Shown: piece by piece, positions 62,664 to 64,000 of the stretch
Position numbering within the stretch: position 1 is the first letter of the stretch
Layout: every line of letters starts with the position of its first letter
DNA from: Tamarix chinensis
Lineage: Eukaryota; Streptophyta; Magnoliopsida; Caryophyllales; Tamaricaceae
Assembly (NCBI GenBank): GCA_030549775.1
Contig: CM060177.1
Span: 31,524,014-31,588,013 of the forward strand
Direction of reading: 5' to 3'
Length of the DNA: 64,000 nt
Notes under the pieces: generated by a model
Database searches by the model: none
What the model saw: only the letters and a program-made list of their open reading frames with translations
What the model was told of the DNA's origin: nothing
Made by a program: the position numbers and the translations under genes

Positions 62664-63326
62664 TAGGGATGGCAATGGGTATTGGACTCGACCCAGACCC
62701 GCTAGACCTGCCTTATTTTTAGCAGGTCTGGGTCCTTCTAGCGGGTCTGGGTCCATATATATATCTTAATGGGACTGGGTTCGAGTCCAGTAGTTCTAGA
62801 TCCAGACCTGACCCAGACCCTACCCGCCAGACCCATTTAGTATATATGTGTGTGTGTGTTTATATATATACATATATAAATGCATACTAATATTATGTTT
62901 TTCATTATTAACATAATCTTATTTGAGCTCCTTATTCATTTTTTTTTAATTTTATTCTTACATATTTACTTTATAATCAATATTTACAATATTATATTTT
63001 AAAAGCATTAAAATACTATTTAAAAAGTTAACGTAACTATTATAATATATTTATTTTTTCACATGGAGGATTTTTTAACAAAAAATACATATTAAGTTAT
63101 ATAAAACATAAATATATTTGTATTTACATAGATTATTAATTATTTTTTTTAAAAATAGCCGGACACATTTAAGACCCGTTTACCCGCTAGACCTAGTGGA
63201 TCTGGGTCTGGGTCTAAACTTTTAAGACCAGATGGGTCTGGGTCGGATTTGGGTCTAAGTAACATAAACGGGTCCGAGTCTGGATATGACTGGACTCAGC
63301 TCAGATCCGACCCATTGCTATCCCTA
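62664..63326. mobile_element. hAT-like non-autonomous element, 663 bp
   Basis: Terminal inverted repeats TAGGGATGGCAATGGGT and TAGGGATAGCAATGGGT (right, reversed) match at 16 of 17. Flanking 8-bp direct repeats CTTCTAAG (62656-62663) and CTTCTAAA (63327-63334) match at 7 of 8. Subterminal GGTCTGGGTC / GACCCAGACC and CCGCTAGACC words crowd both ends, as in hAT transposase-binding regions. The core is AT-rich and has no transposase. Confidence 0.88.
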
Positions 63327-63334
63327 CTTCTAAA

Positions 63335-64000
63335 TGCTTAGTGTCTTCAAGTATCTCAAGGAATCTCTTGACTACTTGTTTTTTCAAATAGATAGCAAAA
63401 GAAACCTCCAGGGGATGTTATCATGCAATCTATAATTCTAGCCCAGGTAGCCCTTTATTACTCCATTGGAAACTGATACAAGGTTAATATGTCACTACAA
63501 ATATTTCATGATCGTATTAACTCCATTAATAGGCTTAAAAGTAGAAAAATAATAATGATATATAACAGATTCCCTCTATACCTAGCTTGCATAAATGGAT
63601 AATTCCTTCTAAAATTTCAATCATTAGACAATATAGTAATCACCAATCAATAGTTTGAAACTAGCACACTACTCCACAAAAGCCTGATAAGGAGAGGGGA
63701 TGAGTGATAAACTGATAATTATGGCAATTCAACAAACCACCTTACATGAGAAAATAAAAAAGGGGGTAAAGTGAATTCATTATCATCTTTTGACTAACCC
63801 AAAAATAAAACCATAGACTAGCTACAAAAACTTAGCAGCCACATAAATGGTAAATACCCGTTAACAAGAAAATTTAAGCCCGCAAGTTGATAATCACAAA
63901 GCTTTCCCCCCTTTAACCATTTAGGTTGTTCATCAAGCTTCCTAAACATGGACGCATTTCATGGATTCAGATAAATGAATGAATATAACAATAAACACAA
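63335..64000. other. Right edge; nothing recognised
   Basis: AT-rich DNA without recognisable exon, repeat end or RNA gene. Confidence 0.4.

Overview
The window is nuclear DNA from a flowering plant, most likely a woody eudicot. Two intron-bearing host genes with clear plant homologues sit in AT-rich DNA crowded with relics of nearly every plant transposon class. These include Ty3/gypsy, Ty1/copia, a CACTA-like element with a Ulp1-type protease, PIF/Harbinger, hAT, Stowaway-like and other MITEs, and a tRNA-derived SINE. I do not name a species. No intact transposon gene, CRISPR, bacterial operon or clearly new biological system was found.

Layout. 1-3.25 kb: minus-strand gypsy element (gag, protease, RT, RNase H) with its primer-binding site and LTR, broken by stops. 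3.4-5.6 kb: plus-strand gypsy relic in which gag is joined almost directly to integrase. 6.58-13.55 kb: the last five exons of a mitochondrial thiamine-diphosphate carrier (plus strand). Its first exons are not visible, so both gypsy relics probably lie inside its 5' intron. Its last intron (4.1 kb) holds a SINE, MITE-like ends and a possible alternative terminal exon. 14.5-28.4 kb: non-coding LTR-like repeats, including two related copies in opposite orientation. 28.5-31.3 kb: CACTA-like relic with a 56-bp tandem array. 32.6-32.9 kb: a RabGAP/TBC pseudogene fragment. 34.0-36.7 kb: degenerate Harbinger element with transposase and Myb/SANT genes.

40.4-43.86 kb: a complete eight-exon F-box/LRR gene of the FBL3 (RAE1) type, encoding 676 residues. 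A MITE lies 380 bp upstream of its start codon, and its fourth intron is a multiple of three with no stop. 44.5-57.7 kb: AT-rich DNA with MITEs, a 473-bp hAT-like element, AAT microsatellites and a copia fragment. 57.7-62.14 kb: a long LTR-like repeat with a C-rich block, a (ATC)30 tract and a five-copy motif. 62.66-63.33 kb: a 663-bp hAT-like element with 8-bp target duplications.

The host genes are not obviously linked in function: one imports a cofactor into mitochondria, the other is a predicted substrate receptor of an SCF ubiquitin ligase. Many open frames in the C-rich, G-rich and trinucleotide-repeat regions are low-complexity artefacts and are not annotated.
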